From Pelagimonas phthalicica (lineage in GTDB: Bacteria > Pseudomonadota > Alphaproteobacteria > Rhodobacterales > Rhodobacteraceae), in the NCBI RefSeq assembly GCF_004364805.1, contig NZ_SOAP01000001.1:682001-746000 (forward strand): a stretch of 64,000 nt of DNA, in the 5' to 3' direction. This document shows, one piece after another, positions 22,356-31,639 of this stretch; within the stretch, counting starts at the first letter, position 1; every line of letters begins with the position of its first letter. The translations under genes and the position numbers were made by a program. A model generated the notes under the pieces. That model saw nothing but the letters and a program-made list of their open reading frames with translations, made no database searches and was not told the DNA's origin.

Positions 22356-22739
22356 CTAGTCCTCCAGGTGGTCACGGACGTTTCCGAATTTGGGTGAAAG
22401 GTCGGCGTCAATGTCTCTCATCTCGGCAGACAGGGCGATGGAATGGTTTTCCATCGCGGGAGTCATGAAGTCTTTGAGCGCCATGAAAATACGATTGATC
22501 GCGTCTTTCTTGACGGAATCTGGGCGACCTTCCCGCAACCTCACACTGAGATCGATGAACCCGTGTTTGGGATTGCCGTCGGCCATAGCGACATGATCAA
22601 CGCGCGTTGCGCGGACGCGAATGCCCGCCGCAGGAAAAGTGTCAATCTCGGCTGCGGCGGCGCGGATTGCTTCGCACAATGCCGCCATGTCAACGACAGC
22701 TTCGAGGTTCGCTGAATAGTCGATGTGAAAGTGCGGCAT
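22356..22739 (-). CDS. hpaF: 5-carboxymethyl-2-hydroxymuconate isomerase
   Basis: 127 residues, the family length. Begins MPHFHIDYSANL; removal of Met exposes the catalytic Pro of the CHMI/tautomerase family. Also has IRVRATRVDHVAMADG and ENHSIALSAEMRDID. It isomerises the muconate before decarboxylation. First gene of the operon, directly behind the control region shared with hpaR. Confidence 0.92.
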   Translation of the reverse strand: MPHFHIDYSANLEAVVDMAALCEAIRAAAAEIDTFPAAGIRVRATRVDHVAMADGNPKHGFIDLSVRLREGRPDSVKKDAINRIFMALKDFMTPAMENHSIALSAEMRDIDADLSPKFGNVRDHLED

Positions 22740-22842
22740 GTCATTTCCTTGCTTCGTTAATGATTGCTATGTTAATTATTGTCATGTTGTCAACTCGATT
22801 TTTGCGGTGCATGTCATTGTCACTCAGATTTTCGAGGCCGCT
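22740..22842. promoter_or_regulatory. Divergent control region between hpaF and hpaR
   Basis: 103 bases, AT-rich. It contains repeated half-sites GTTAATGATTGC, GTTAATTATTGTC and GTTGTCAAC spaced about one and a half helical turns, plausible HpaR sites. No definite -35/-10 pair is claimed. Confidence 0.5.
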
Positions 22843-23280
22843 ATGACCAGACCACTTCCTTCCACTGCACGATCCTTACCAATCGCCCTTATTCGTGCGC
22901 GCGAGGGCGTTATGTCGCCCATCCGCGACATGCTGTCGGAAACGGGAATCACCGAGCAGCAGTGGCGGGTGCTGCGGGTGCTGTCCGAATATGGTCAGAT
23001 GGACACCAAGACCTTGGCGGATCGATCCAGCTTATTGTTCCCCAGCATGACGCGGATTGCGGCGACGATGCGCGAAAAGGGGCTGGTGACACAAACGCGC
23101 GACGAAAAGGACCGCCGGCGTCAATTCGTTGAAATCACACCGAGCGGCCAGAAGATTATCGACGATCACTTGAGCCAGGCCACGCAGATTGTGGCTGGCT
23201 TCAAGAAAACCCTGGGTGAGGACAATTACGAAACCTTACTTGACCTTTTGCAAATGCTGGACCCAGGAGCACATGACTAG
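22843..23280 (+). CDS. hpaR: MarR-family regulator of the homoprotocatechuate operon
   Basis: 145 residues from ATG at 22843 after GAGG; an upstream in-frame start would lie in the control region. The winged helix is ITEQQWRVLRVLSEYGQMDT, with MTRIAATMREKGLVTQTRDE and KDRRRQFVEITPSG forming recognition helix and wing. HpaR/HpcR proteins repress the meta-cleavage operon and respond to pathway aromatics. It is divergent from hpaF. Its TAG stop falls in the CTAG that flanks a small repeat element. Confidence 0.9.
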   Translation: MTRPLPSTARSLPIALIRAREGVMSPIRDMLSETGITEQQWRVLRVLSEYGQMDTKTLADRSSLLFPSMTRIAATMREKGLVTQTRDEKDRRRQFVEITPSGQKIIDDHLSQATQIVAGFKKTLGEDNYETLLDLLQMLDPGAHD

Positions 23281-23548
23281 GGCCTGTGGACACTCACCAT
23301 AGGTCATCAGTTTCAGTCCAAAATTGCTCAGTTCTAGGCATTTGAGCGCAGCACTAGCGGGCTAATACGAGCGAAAATAACGATGAAATGAGCAATTTTG
23401 GCGAAACAGCGGAGCTGCGCGGCCCATTTTGCCTCTGCCTTCGTTGATTTCCCCTGCCGATCAACCAGATCGCTGCGGGAAAATCGCCTTGTCAGCGGCA
23501 AAATGGGTCTCGCGCTGATGATCCATGCTGAGTGTCCACAGGCCCTAG
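23277..23548. mobile_element. Small non-autonomous element (MITE-like) with CTAG target duplication
   Basis: Ends CTAGGGCCTGTGGACACTCA (23277-23296) and its exact complement (23529-23548), a perfect 20-bp inverted repeat including the CTAG at each side. The interior of about 225 bases has no transposase. CTAG duplications fit the YTAR target sites of IS5-type elements. Both flanking convergent genes end on the TAG of a flanking CTAG. Confidence 0.8.
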
Positions 23549-24780
23549 AACTTAACCGTGCCGTCGGCGCACCAAGCGTCGAATATTTCCAAAGCCTTGT
23601 CTGCGAAAGCGCTGTCATTGATGTGGCACGGAATGCGGTAAGCTTGTACGGTATCGGGAAGCGTGTTTTCGAGCTCAGCCAGGAACGCCGCCAAACCGTC
23701 GGGGTTATGCAATTCTGCGCCTTCGCGATCCCATTCACCAAGCCCGTCTTGCGGCAGGATCATAGCCACCGGGCCTTTGGCCGTCGCCAGTTGTTTTGCA
23801 TGTGCTTGCGCAACCAGCTTTGTTTCGGCCGGTTCAAGCACGATAGACGTTAATAGCCGATTGTGTTCGTGCTTCACATGGGCCTTCCATTTGGCATCCA
23901 GCGGTTTCCAACCAACCACATCCACCAGATCATAACACCCCGGGGCGACAATCTGAGGCGTCCCATTGAGACCCGCATTTGTCAGGCGATCGGCCCCCGC
24001 AGAAATATTGGATCCATTCACGTGGTTGCCCAACTCCTGCGTGCAGAAATCGAGGACACAGGCAAAGGCACCCTGCCCTGCAAGGCTTTCGAAAGCGCGT
24101 CCGCCCATGCCCGTGGCATGGAACACCGCGACTTCGAAACCACGCGCTTCCAAGGCGGGTTTGAGGGGGATCACGTATTTCAAGGCGGAAGTGCCCAGCG
24201 ACATCATCCCGATCACAGGCTTGCTTGGGTCGGGTTTTTGCACCGCGCGCGCCGCGCCCAGAACTGCACCCGCCGCCTGAGACAGCGACGCCTTGCAAAC
24301 CGAATTCAACCCGTAAAGCCCGCCAGCCCAAAGGATCATCTGCGTGTCAGCCGCCAGTCGTTCAGCCGGGATAATCGGCGAGAACGATACCGTTGAGACA
24401 ATGTATTTTGGCACGCCCAAAGGAAGCGCGGAGGCGACATCAAGCGCCAGATCGGTACCCATTGTGCCGCCAAGAATGATCGTCCCGTCGAACACGCCTT
24501 CAGAATGTAGCCGCGCGGCAAGCAAACTGGCCCCTTTGGCCATGATCTGCATCGCGTGGTTTTCGTCACCGCTATCGATGGCGGCCTGAATGGTGCTGCC
24601 GCCCTCCCCCGCAACATCGTGTTTGGAGTAGTCCGTGGGCTTGGACGGATCGCCCAAGACAGAGACATCCATCGTCACGACATTGCCGCCCTGATTGCGG
24701 ATCACATCGGAAAGGAATCCCAGTTCGTCATCTTTTGTGTCGTAAGTGCCGATCACCAGAATAGTTTTGTCAGACATCAT
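23545..24780 (-). CDS. UPF0261 / Tm-1-like ATP-binding protein
   Basis: 411 residues. UPF0261 family: the start TILVIGTYDTKDDELGFL, TIILGGTMGTDLALDVASAL, KPVIGMMSLGTSALKY and FEVAVFHATGMGGRAFE. The plant Tm-1 N-domain binds ATP and viral replicase; bacterial members have no settled biochemical role and are often found near catabolic genes together with a TIM-barrel partner, which is absent here. It lies six bases after an aldehyde dehydrogenase gene and near tctABC. Its TAG stop is part of the flanking CTAG repeat. Confidence 0.85.
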   Translation of the reverse strand: MMSDKTILVIGTYDTKDDELGFLSDVIRNQGGNVVTMDVSVLGDPSKPTDYSKHDVAGEGGSTIQAAIDSGDENHAMQIMAKGASLLAARLHSEGVFDGTIILGGTMGTDLALDVASALPLGVPKYIVSTVSFSPIIPAERLAADTQMILWAGGLYGLNSVCKASLSQAAGAVLGAARAVQKPDPSKPVIGMMSLGTSALKYVIPLKPALEARGFEVAVFHATGMGGRAFESLAGQGAFACVLDFCTQELGNHVNGSNISAGADRLTNAGLNGTPQIVAPGCYDLVDVVGWKPLDAKWKAHVKHEHNRLLTSIVLEPAETKLVAQAHAKQLATAKGPVAMILPQDGLGEWDREGAELHNPDGLAAFLAELENTLPDTVQAYRIPCHINDSAFADKALEIFDAWCADGTVKF

Positions 24781-24786
24781 AAGGCC

Positions 24787-26271
24787 CTACAGCTTGATCC
24801 ATGCGGTTTTGAGATTTACGTATTTTTCAATGGCATGCAGAGACTTGTCGGCCCCGTTGCCCGATTGACCAACGCCGCCCAAAGGCACTGTCCCATCGGC
24901 ACCACCATAGGTGTTTATGTGCATGACGCCCGTGCGAACCCCTCGCACCATCCGATGCGCGCGGCCAAGATTGGATGTCCATGCCGCACCCGCCAAACCG
25001 TAGACGGTCGAATTCGCCAGGGCGATGGCCTCGCCTTCCGTCTCAAACGGGGTAACGCCCAGCACGGGACCAAAGACCTCTTTTTGGGCGAGCGTTGCGT
25101 CACGGGTCACTCCGGTGACAATGGTCGGTGCCATGTAGTACCCGCCAGTATCTTGCAGTATCCGATCCCCGCCAGTGACGACTTCTCCGCCTTCGGTTTT
25201 CGCGATTTCCACGAAGCCGAGGTTGGCCTTGAGTTGCTCTTCTGAGTTGACCGCTCCAACATGAGTGTCGACCTTGAGCGGGTCGCCGACGCGCATTGCT
25301 TCGGCAGCCTGAGCGACCTTGGCGACAAACTCATCATGGATCGCAGCCTCAACCAGCAACCGTGATCCGGCCACGCAGACCTGACCTGAATTGCGGAAGA
25401 TACCGCTTGCCGCGACCTTTGCCGCCTCATCCAGATTGGGGGCGTCTGCAAAAACGATGTTCGGAGATTTGCCGCCCAGCTCCAGATAGACCCGTTTCAT
25501 GTTGCTGCGAGCGGAATATTCCATCAACCGCCGGCCTGTGCCGCCGGATCCGGTGAAAACCAGCACATCTACGTCCATGGAAAGACCCAGCGTTTCGCCA
25601 ACCACGCGCCCCTCGCCGGTGACGGCATTCAAAACCCCCGGAGGCAGGCCTGCCTCCAACGCGAGCTCGGCCATTCGCATCAGCGAAAGAGACGCTGTCT
25701 CCGCGGGTTTCAGGACCACCGAATTGCCCATCGCTAGGGCGGGCCCAAGCTTCCACGCGCCAATCATCATCGGGAAATTCCACGGGATGATGGCCCCGAC
25801 AACCCCGACAGGCTCCTTGTGAACCAACCCGAGGATGTCACCGGGGGTCGGCGCGATCTCGCCATAAATCTTGTCGAGAGCCTCCGCATAGTAGCGGATC
25901 GTCGCGGCCGCCGATCCCGGCTCGGCCTTGATCGCCATGCCGATCTCTGTGCCATTGTCTCGCACACCCAGAACAGCCAGTTCCAACGCATTGGCTTCGA
26001 TCAAGTCGGCCCATTTCAACAGCACCTTCTTGCGCGCCGCAGGAGGTTGGCCGGCCCATCTGCCGTCTTCAAAGGCAGCCCGCGCTGAGGCAATCGCCGC
26101 CTCCATGTCGGCGGCTGTACCCGCAGCCATAGTTGTGATGACTTGCCCATCAATCGGAGAGATGACATCCATCGTACCCCCATCGGACGCAGGCACCTGT
26201 TTTCCATCAATCAGATGGGTAAAGGCAGAAAGGGGTTGCGCGCGGAGCACATCAATTTTGGTCTGGTCCAT
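24787..26271 (-). CDS. Aldehyde dehydrogenase, PuuC-like
   Basis: 494 residues. Complete ALDH: IIPWNFPMMIGAWKLGPALA, VYLELGGKSPNIVFADAPNL and FRNSGQVCVAGSRLLVE with catalytic Glu and Cys. Overall it resembles gamma-glutamyl-aminobutyraldehyde and betaine-aldehyde-type enzymes; the substrate is uncertain. Its place between UPF0261 and tctA suggests it oxidises an aldehyde from a compound imported by TctABC or formed by the divergent aminotransferases. It is separated from tctA by seven bases. Confidence 0.88.
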   Translation of the reverse strand: MDQTKIDVLRAQPLSAFTHLIDGKQVPASDGGTMDVISPIDGQVITTMAAGTAADMEAAIASARAAFEDGRWAGQPPAARKKVLLKWADLIEANALELAVLGVRDNGTEIGMAIKAEPGSAAATIRYYAEALDKIYGEIAPTPGDILGLVHKEPVGVVGAIIPWNFPMMIGAWKLGPALAMGNSVVLKPAETASLSLMRMAELALEAGLPPGVLNAVTGEGRVVGETLGLSMDVDVLVFTGSGGTGRRLMEYSARSNMKRVYLELGGKSPNIVFADAPNLDEAAKVAASGIFRNSGQVCVAGSRLLVEAAIHDEFVAKVAQAAEAMRVGDPLKVDTHVGAVNSEEQLKANLGFVEIAKTEGGEVVTGGDRILQDTGGYYMAPTIVTGVTRDATLAQKEVFGPVLGVTPFETEGEAIALANSTVYGLAGAAWTSNLGRAHRMVRGVRTGVMHINTYGGADGTVPLGGVGQSGNGADKSLHAIEKYVNLKTAWIKL

Positions 26272-26277
26272 CAGGGG

Positions 26278-27795
26278 TTACCTTGTCTGACTGTCGTGCA
26301 GGTCGTGGTCTTCTTCGGGCAGATGCGCGCGCCATTCTTTGATGAGCGTGCGCACATGGAGTGCGAGCACCAAAAGGATCAGCCCGAACAGAATGGCCGC
26401 AATAGGCCGGTCGATCATATCAAGTGGCGTCTTCAGGCGCGGCATGGCCGAACGCAGTTTGACCTCCATGATGCCACCCAGAACCATGCCCAGAATGATT
26501 GGTACAATCGGCAGGTTGAGGCGTTTGAGGATCAAACCGAACACCCCAAAGCCCGCCGCAATCATGCAATCCGTTAGAGAGTTGCGCAGCGAGTAAACTC
26601 CCACGAACGACAGCAACAGGATCATGACACCCAAAAAGCGCGTGGGAACGCGAATGATCTTGGTCAGCAAATTCGTCGAGAACAGCAAGAAGACCATAAC
26701 AATAACGTTCAGTGCGATCAGCGCGAAATAGAGGCCGTAAACAAGATCGATATTGTTCTGGAACAACTGGGGGCCCGGGATCACGTTGTGCACGTAGAAC
26801 ACCGACAACATCATCGCTGTCAGCGCCTCACCCGGAATACCCAGCGCCAGCAGCGGGATCATGGCGGCGGCAGGAACCGCGTTGTTGGCAGCCTCTGACG
26901 CGATCAATCCTTCGGGAGACCCTTTGCCGAACAGATCGGGGTCCTTTGAGGTCTTTTGCGCGTAGGTGTAGGACATGAACTGCGCCGTGAATTCACCGGT
27001 GCCTGGGATCATGCCAAGGATGACACCAAATCCGGATGCAACGCTGGCCACACGCTTGTGTTTCAACAGTTCCTTGATCCCTGCCGTCATGCGGCCTGCA
27101 ATGGGTTTTGCGTCGGGGCTGTTGTCAGGAGCTGTTAACAGAAAGAAGGCTTGGCTGAGCGCGAAAAGCCCCAGCACTACAACGATCAGGTTTACGCCAG
27201 ATGACAGGAAGGATTGGCCAAAGGTGTAACGCTGCGTATAGGTCACGGCATCCAGGCCGACTGTTTGCAGGAATATACCAAGCATCGCCAGCAAACCGGC
27301 TGCAAAAATCTGACCGCGATGGGCCAGGATGACGAGGATGATTCCAAGCAGGGCCGCTAGGAAAATCTCTCGGCTCCCGAACATAGGTGCAACCAAGGCC
27401 AACACGGGTGATAGCAGGATCAGGCACAAGATGCCAAAGATACCGCCCCAGAACGACGCGGAATAGGCGATGGAAACAGCACGGTGGGCTTCACCGTTTT
27501 GGGTCATCGGGTAGCCGTCATATGACGTCAGCGCATTGACCGCCGTACCCGGTGTGTTGATCAAAACCGCTGGAATGGCACCGCCGTACATGGAGGATCC
27601 GTAGATGCCGAGCAGCATCGTTAACCCGACAATCGGTTCAAAGGAGAAAGTTGCAGGCAACAAGATCGCAATCGCGACAGCTGGCCCGACCCCGGGAATA
27701 GCGCCAATGATGACGCCACCGATGGATCCCACCAATAGGGCAAGCATCACATCCCATCGGGCGAGCAGTTCAAGTCCGGCTAGGAGGTTTTCCAT
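26278..27795 (-). CDS. tctA: Tripartite tricarboxylate transporter, large membrane subunit
   Basis: 505 residues with about a dozen hydrophobic segments. TctA signature in GGVIIGAIPGVGPAVAIAIL, LLGIYGSSMYGGAIPAVLIN and VILGMIPGTGEFTAQF. It forms the ion-driven channel for a carboxylate bound by TctC. It lies 12 bases downstream of tctB. Confidence 0.95.
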   Translation of the reverse strand: MENLLAGLELLARWDVMLALLVGSIGGVIIGAIPGVGPAVAIAILLPATFSFEPIVGLTMLLGIYGSSMYGGAIPAVLINTPGTAVNALTSYDGYPMTQNGEAHRAVSIAYSASFWGGIFGILCLILLSPVLALVAPMFGSREIFLAALLGIILVILAHRGQIFAAGLLAMLGIFLQTVGLDAVTYTQRYTFGQSFLSSGVNLIVVVLGLFALSQAFFLLTAPDNSPDAKPIAGRMTAGIKELLKHKRVASVASGFGVILGMIPGTGEFTAQFMSYTYAQKTSKDPDLFGKGSPEGLIASEAANNAVPAAAMIPLLALGIPGEALTAMMLSVFYVHNVIPGPQLFQNNIDLVYGLYFALIALNVIVMVFLLFSTNLLTKIIRVPTRFLGVMILLLSFVGVYSLRNSLTDCMIAAGFGVFGLILKRLNLPIVPIILGMVLGGIMEVKLRSAMPRLKTPLDMIDRPIAAILFGLILLVLALHVRTLIKEWRAHLPEEDHDLHDSQTR

Positions 27796-27807
27796 TTCCA
27801 GTTCCGA

Positions 27808-28347
27808 TCAGAAATAGGTCAGCATGATCTGGCGCAGCCCATCGGGCAAGCTCTCATAGATCAGGCCGGAGGGAAGATTGACCTTCAGCATCGTTTTGAA
27901 CAGCAAGACGATGACGATGGCGGCGATCGCTGCAGCGCCAAGGGTTGAGGCTTTGCGATACCCAACGCGAAAGGTAAGCACGACGGCAAAGATTACGGTC
28001 GACGGCAGATACCCAGCGTAGGGCACCGCAACCGCATAGGCGATAAACCAGCCCGCAAATTCCAGCGAACTGATCCACAGCCAGACCTCTTGCCAGCGCC
28101 CGTGGATCCGCTCAGACAATGCCGAACCAAGCAAATGGAACGCTGCAAACAATGTCATCGCGCCCAGCGAAACGGCTGGCCAGAAGCGAGGTTGAGCAAA
28201 CAGTTTCCCACCGCTTCGCCACGCGGTTTGATCCGCAAGCTGCGACAAAAGGAAAACGGAAACGAACAAGGCGAACCAGGCAAAAACAATGTCACCGGGT
28301 CTGCGGTATCGCTTGAAGAGTGCTTGAAGCGTTTTCACGCGTAACAT
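27808..28347 (-). CDS. tctB: Tripartite tricarboxylate transporter, small membrane subunit
   Basis: 179 residues with four hydrophobic segments (IVFAWFALFVSVFLLSQLA, AVSLGAMTLFAAFHLLGSAL, FAGWFIAYAVAVPYAGYL and AAIAAIVIVLLFKTML), the TctB plan. This is the least conserved part of the transporter, identified by topology and by lying between tctC and tctA. Confidence 0.88.
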   Translation of the reverse strand: MLRVKTLQALFKRYRRPGDIVFAWFALFVSVFLLSQLADQTAWRSGGKLFAQPRFWPAVSLGAMTLFAAFHLLGSALSERIHGRWQEVWLWISSLEFAGWFIAYAVAVPYAGYLPSTVIFAVVLTFRVGYRKASTLGAAAIAAIVIVLLFKTMLKVNLPSGLIYESLPDGLRQIMLTYF

Positions 28348-28374
28348 GGCGGATGTCGCCCCCCTGATCTAAGA

Positions 28375-28405
28375 ACGGCTGGGCAACAGGGTGCCGCCCA
28401 GCCGT
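28375..28405 (-). terminator. Hairpin between tctC and tctB
   Basis: ACGGCTGGGC and GCCCAGCCGT form a perfect 10-bp stem with an 11-base loop, followed on the minus strand by TCTT. It probably stops part of the transcripts so that the binding protein is made in excess over the membrane subunits. Confidence 0.65.
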
Positions 28406-28417
28406 CTGCGTATCGCT

Positions 28418-29362
28418 TTATTCAGCAAGCATGCCTTCGATACGGGACATTGTGTCGATATCCTTCTCGATCTGCGAGACGACATCAGCAGCAGACTGCC
28501 AATAAACCAATGCACCAGTCTCCGCTGCGAGCGTCTGTGCGCGCTCAGACATCATAGTCTTCTCTGCAACCGCGATAATCTTGTCTTGCACGTCCTGCGG
28601 GGTGTCGGCGTGAACAAACAAACCGTTCCACAGAGCAACATCAAGACCTGGGGCAAGTTCGGCCACGGTCGGTGTGTCAGGTGTCAGCGAGATCCGCTCG
28701 GACCCGATGGAGGCCAGCACGCTGACATCGTCAAGGCACGGCAAGATCAGTTGCAGGGTCGTGTTGATCACGTCCACGTCGCCCGAAGCCAATGTGTTGC
28801 AGTCCAGCGCATCAAATGCAGCGTCGGACGCATAGGAAAAGCCCATTTCCTTGGCCAGACCCATGGTCACCTGCGTCGGAACCAGAGGCGCGCCAAAGTG
28901 CCCAAGTACAACGTCATTGTCTTTTGCATGGGCCGCCAGTTCTTCCATCGTGCTGTAAGGCGCATCGCCGCTGGTTGCGACAACAAAGGGATAGGTCAGG
29001 AAGTTTCCAAGCGGCACGAAGGGGTCAGGGTTCAGTTCCGGAATGCCGATCTGAGGCCCAACTACGGGGATCGCAATGATGAATGAGCCGATGGTGTAAC
29101 CATCCGCAGGCGCGTTCGCGACTTCGATCGCGCCGGGAAACGGGCCGCCACCCCCACCCGGCTTGTTTACGACGGCTGTTGGCACCCCATAGGCCTCAGA
29201 GAAATCATCGGCGATCATTCGGGTCAGCACATCTTCCAAATCGCCTGGAGGCCACGGCACGACAAACTCAACGGGCTTTTCCGGGTACTCCGCCTGCGCG
29301 GCACCCGCGACGGCCATTATGGCGAGAGCCATCGCAGAAACAGATTTAGCAAACTTCGGCAT
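28418..29362 (-). CDS. tctC: Tripartite tricarboxylate transporter, periplasmic binding protein
   Basis: 314 residues. Signal peptide MPKFAKSVSAMALAIMAVAG, followed by AAQA cleavage region, then EYPEKPVEFVVPWPPGDLED and VVNKPGGGGGPFPGAIEVAN, the typical TctC/Bug ligand loop region. It binds a carboxylate ligand that cannot be identified here. First gene of the leftward operon, opposite the IclR regulator, which probably controls it. Confidence 0.93.
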   Translation of the reverse strand: MPKFAKSVSAMALAIMAVAGAAQAEYPEKPVEFVVPWPPGDLEDVLTRMIADDFSEAYGVPTAVVNKPGGGGGPFPGAIEVANAPADGYTIGSFIIAIPVVGPQIGIPELNPDPFVPLGNFLTYPFVVATSGDAPYSTMEELAAHAKDNDVVLGHFGAPLVPTQVTMGLAKEMGFSYASDAAFDALDCNTLASGDVDVINTTLQLILPCLDDVSVLASIGSERISLTPDTPTVAELAPGLDVALWNGLFVHADTPQDVQDKIIAVAEKTMMSERAQTLAAETGALVYWQSAADVVSQIEKDIDTMSRIEGMLAE

Positions 29363-29466
29363 TTCTTTCTCCCTACTGCGGTTCGCATATTGAACCGTCG
29401 TTGCACAAAAAGGTTGCCTTGTTAATTTACTTGTGTCAAACTTTTTTTCAGATCAGCCAAAATGAG

Positions 29467-30285
29467 ATGCGAATAATGTCATCTGCGACCAAAGCCCTTA
29501 CGCTCCTGTCCTACTTCTCAACGTCTCGTCCCGAGATCGGATTGTCCCAGATGTGCCGTATCGCTGGACGCGACAAGGCAACCACCTACCGACACCTTCA
29601 AGCGCTTGAAACAGCAGGCTTTGTTGAGCAAATCCCCGCAACAAAGCAATATCGGCTTGGCCCCGCCCTTCTGCAGTTGGCCCAGGTAAGAGAAGCAACT
29701 GTTCCGCGTAAAGATGGTGCCAAAGCAGCGCTCGCCGCCCTGGCAGACGCAACCGGTGAAACTGCACACGCGACCTTACTCTCAGGCAATGTCCTCTATG
29801 GATTGTGCGATTGCGAATCCCCACACCACTCGACGCGGGCAGTCATAGACATGAATGTCTTTCCACTACACGCGACAGCCTCGGGCCTGTGCTCTTTGGC
29901 CTTTGGGCCGGAAGAGCTATTGCGCACAGCCGTCACCAATCTGGAAGCCTTCACTGAAAATACAGCGACCACCGAGGCCGAGCTTGAGACCTTGGTCGAG
30001 GATGTCCGTCTCACCGGTTTCGGGAGAGGCGACAAGAGCTTCGCAACCGAAACCCAAGGCCTCGCAGTACCTGTCTTTGACCACACAGGCCATTTTGCAG
30101 GTGCCGTGGCAGTGGCAAGTGTCGCGTCGAGGTTCACCGCTGAACTCGAATGCAGCATCAAATCCGAGCTCATTATCGCCGCACGGGAAATTACCCGCAA
30201 TTGGGGCGGCACCATCCCTGACGCTATCGAGGCCCTATGGACCGCCTCTCTCAACAATCCAACCGAAATGGAATCCACATCATGA
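29467..30285 (+). CDS. IclR-family transcriptional regulator
   Basis: 272 residues from ATG at 29467; a second ATG follows three codons later. N-terminal winged helix (IGLSQMCRIAGRDKATTYRH, then LQALETAGFVEQ) and C-terminal effector domain (HATLLSGNVLYGLCDCESPH, then LHATASGLCSLAF). Divergent from tctC and overlapping the following aminotransferase by ATGA. It is therefore likely to control both the importer operon and the operon it heads, with a transported acid as effector. Confidence 0.9.
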   Translation: MRIMSSATKALTLLSYFSTSRPEIGLSQMCRIAGRDKATTYRHLQALETAGFVEQIPATKQYRLGPALLQLAQVREATVPRKDGAKAALAALADATGETAHATLLSGNVLYGLCDCESPHHSTRAVIDMNVFPLHATASGLCSLAFGPEELLRTAVTNLEAFTENTATTEAELETLVEDVRLTGFGRGDKSFATETQGLAVPVFDHTGHFAGAVAVASVASRFTAELECSIKSELIIAAREITRNWGGTIPDAIEALWTASLNNPTEMESTS

Positions 30286-31628
30286 AAGACTCGAACTTCC
30301 TCAAGGAACACAACGGCCGTATGATGTGGCACCCTATGACATCACCCCAAGACAGTATCGAACAGCCCCCCAAGATCATCACAGGCGGAGATGGCGTGTC
30401 GATTGTCGATATTGACGGGCATCGTGTCGTGGACGGGGTTGGCGGGTTGTGGAACGTCAACCTTGGTTATTCCTGCCAGCCTGTGAAAGACGCCATCGCG
30501 GCACAACTTGATACCCTGCCCTATTACTCCACGTTCCGTGGCACATCAAATGACGCGGCAATCGAACTGTCCTACGAATTGTCCGAGTTCTTCGCGCCTG
30601 ACGGGTTGTCGCGCGCGTTCTTCACATCGGGTGGGTCCGACAGCGTCGAGACTTCGCTGCGTCTGGCACGGCAGTATCACAAATTGCGCGGTGATGCGGG
30701 ACGCACCAAGTTCCTGAGCCTCAAGAAAGGCTATCACGGCACGCATATCGGTGGGGCTTCGGTGAACGGCAACGCAAACTTCCGCAATGCCTACGAACCA
30801 CTTTTGCCGGGCTGCTACCATATTCCAGCGCCCTACACCTATCGAAACCCGTTCAATGAGAGCGATCCGGAACGGCTGGCCCAGCTTTGCCTTCAGGCGC
30901 TGGAAGACGAAATCGCCTTTCAGGGTGCCAATACGATTGCCGCAATGATCATGGAGCCGATCCTCGGCGCAGGTGGTGTCATCCCGCCGCATCCCTCTTT
31001 CGCGCCTGCGGTTCAGGAGATTTGTAACCGCAATGGTATTTTGCTGATCACCGATGAGGTCATCACCGCCTATGGTCGTACCGGCGCATGGTCCGGTGCA
31101 CGCCTTTGGGGCATTCAGCCAGACATGATGTGTACAGCCAAAGCCATCACCAACGGCTACTTCCCCTTTGGGGCCGTTATGCTTGGCGACCGCATGATCG
31201 AGGTGTTCGAAGGCAACCCGGCCGCAAAAATCGGGCACGGTTACACCTATTCCGGCCACCCCGTCGGCGCAGCTGCCGCTTTGGCCTGTTTGGCAGAAAC
31301 CAAACGTTTGAACGTCGTTGACAATGCCGCGACACGCGGCACGCAGCTCTATGAAGGGTGCAAGGCCCTGATGGAGAAATACGACATCATCGGCGATGTG
31401 CGCGGCGGCCATGGCCTCATGACGGCCATGGAGATGGTCAGCGACCGCGCCGCCAAGAAACCTATCGATGGGGGCACCGCCGCCAAGGTTCAAGAAGTTG
31501 CTTATCAAAACGGGGCCATGGTGCGTGTTTCTGGCCCCAACTTGATCCTGTCGCCACCTCTGGTTCTGACCGAAGCCGACGCCGACACAATTCTAACCGC
31601 GCTCGACGCCGGTTTCGCTGCCATCTGA
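30282..31628 (+). CDS. Class III omega-aminotransferase
   Basis: 448 residues. PLP fold type I class III transaminase: FTSGGSDSVETSLRLARQYH, ILLITDEVITAYGRTGAWSG with the cofactor Asp, and MCTAKAITNGYFPFGAVML with the Schiff-base Lys. It is similar in form to beta-alanine/taurine/omega-amino acid:pyruvate aminotransferases. The start at 30282 overlaps the iclR stop. It would form an aldehyde usable by the aldehyde dehydrogenase at 24787. Confidence 0.9.
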   Translation: MKDSNFLKEHNGRMMWHPMTSPQDSIEQPPKIITGGDGVSIVDIDGHRVVDGVGGLWNVNLGYSCQPVKDAIAAQLDTLPYYSTFRGTSNDAAIELSYELSEFFAPDGLSRAFFTSGGSDSVETSLRLARQYHKLRGDAGRTKFLSLKKGYHGTHIGGASVNGNANFRNAYEPLLPGCYHIPAPYTYRNPFNESDPERLAQLCLQALEDEIAFQGANTIAAMIMEPILGAGGVIPPHPSFAPAVQEICNRNGILLITDEVITAYGRTGAWSGARLWGIQPDMMCTAKAITNGYFPFGAVMLGDRMIEVFEGNPAAKIGHGYTYSGHPVGAAAALACLAETKRLNVVDNAATRGTQLYEGCKALMEKYDIIGDVRGGHGLMTAMEMVSDRAAKKPIDGGTAAKVQEVAYQNGAMVRVSGPNLILSPPLVLTEADADTILTALDAGFAAI

Positions 31629-31639
31629 AAGGCCACACT

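Noticed and set aside
23334-23741. Leftward ORF spanning the CTAG element
   Set aside because: It crosses the element boundary and overlaps the UPF0261 gene in another frame; it is not a transposase.
24556-25245. 229-residue plus-strand ORF
   Set aside because: Antisense shadow of the aldehyde dehydrogenase gene at 24787-26271.
30546-31508. 320-residue leftward ORF
   Set aside because: Antisense shadow of the aminotransferase gene at 30282-31628.
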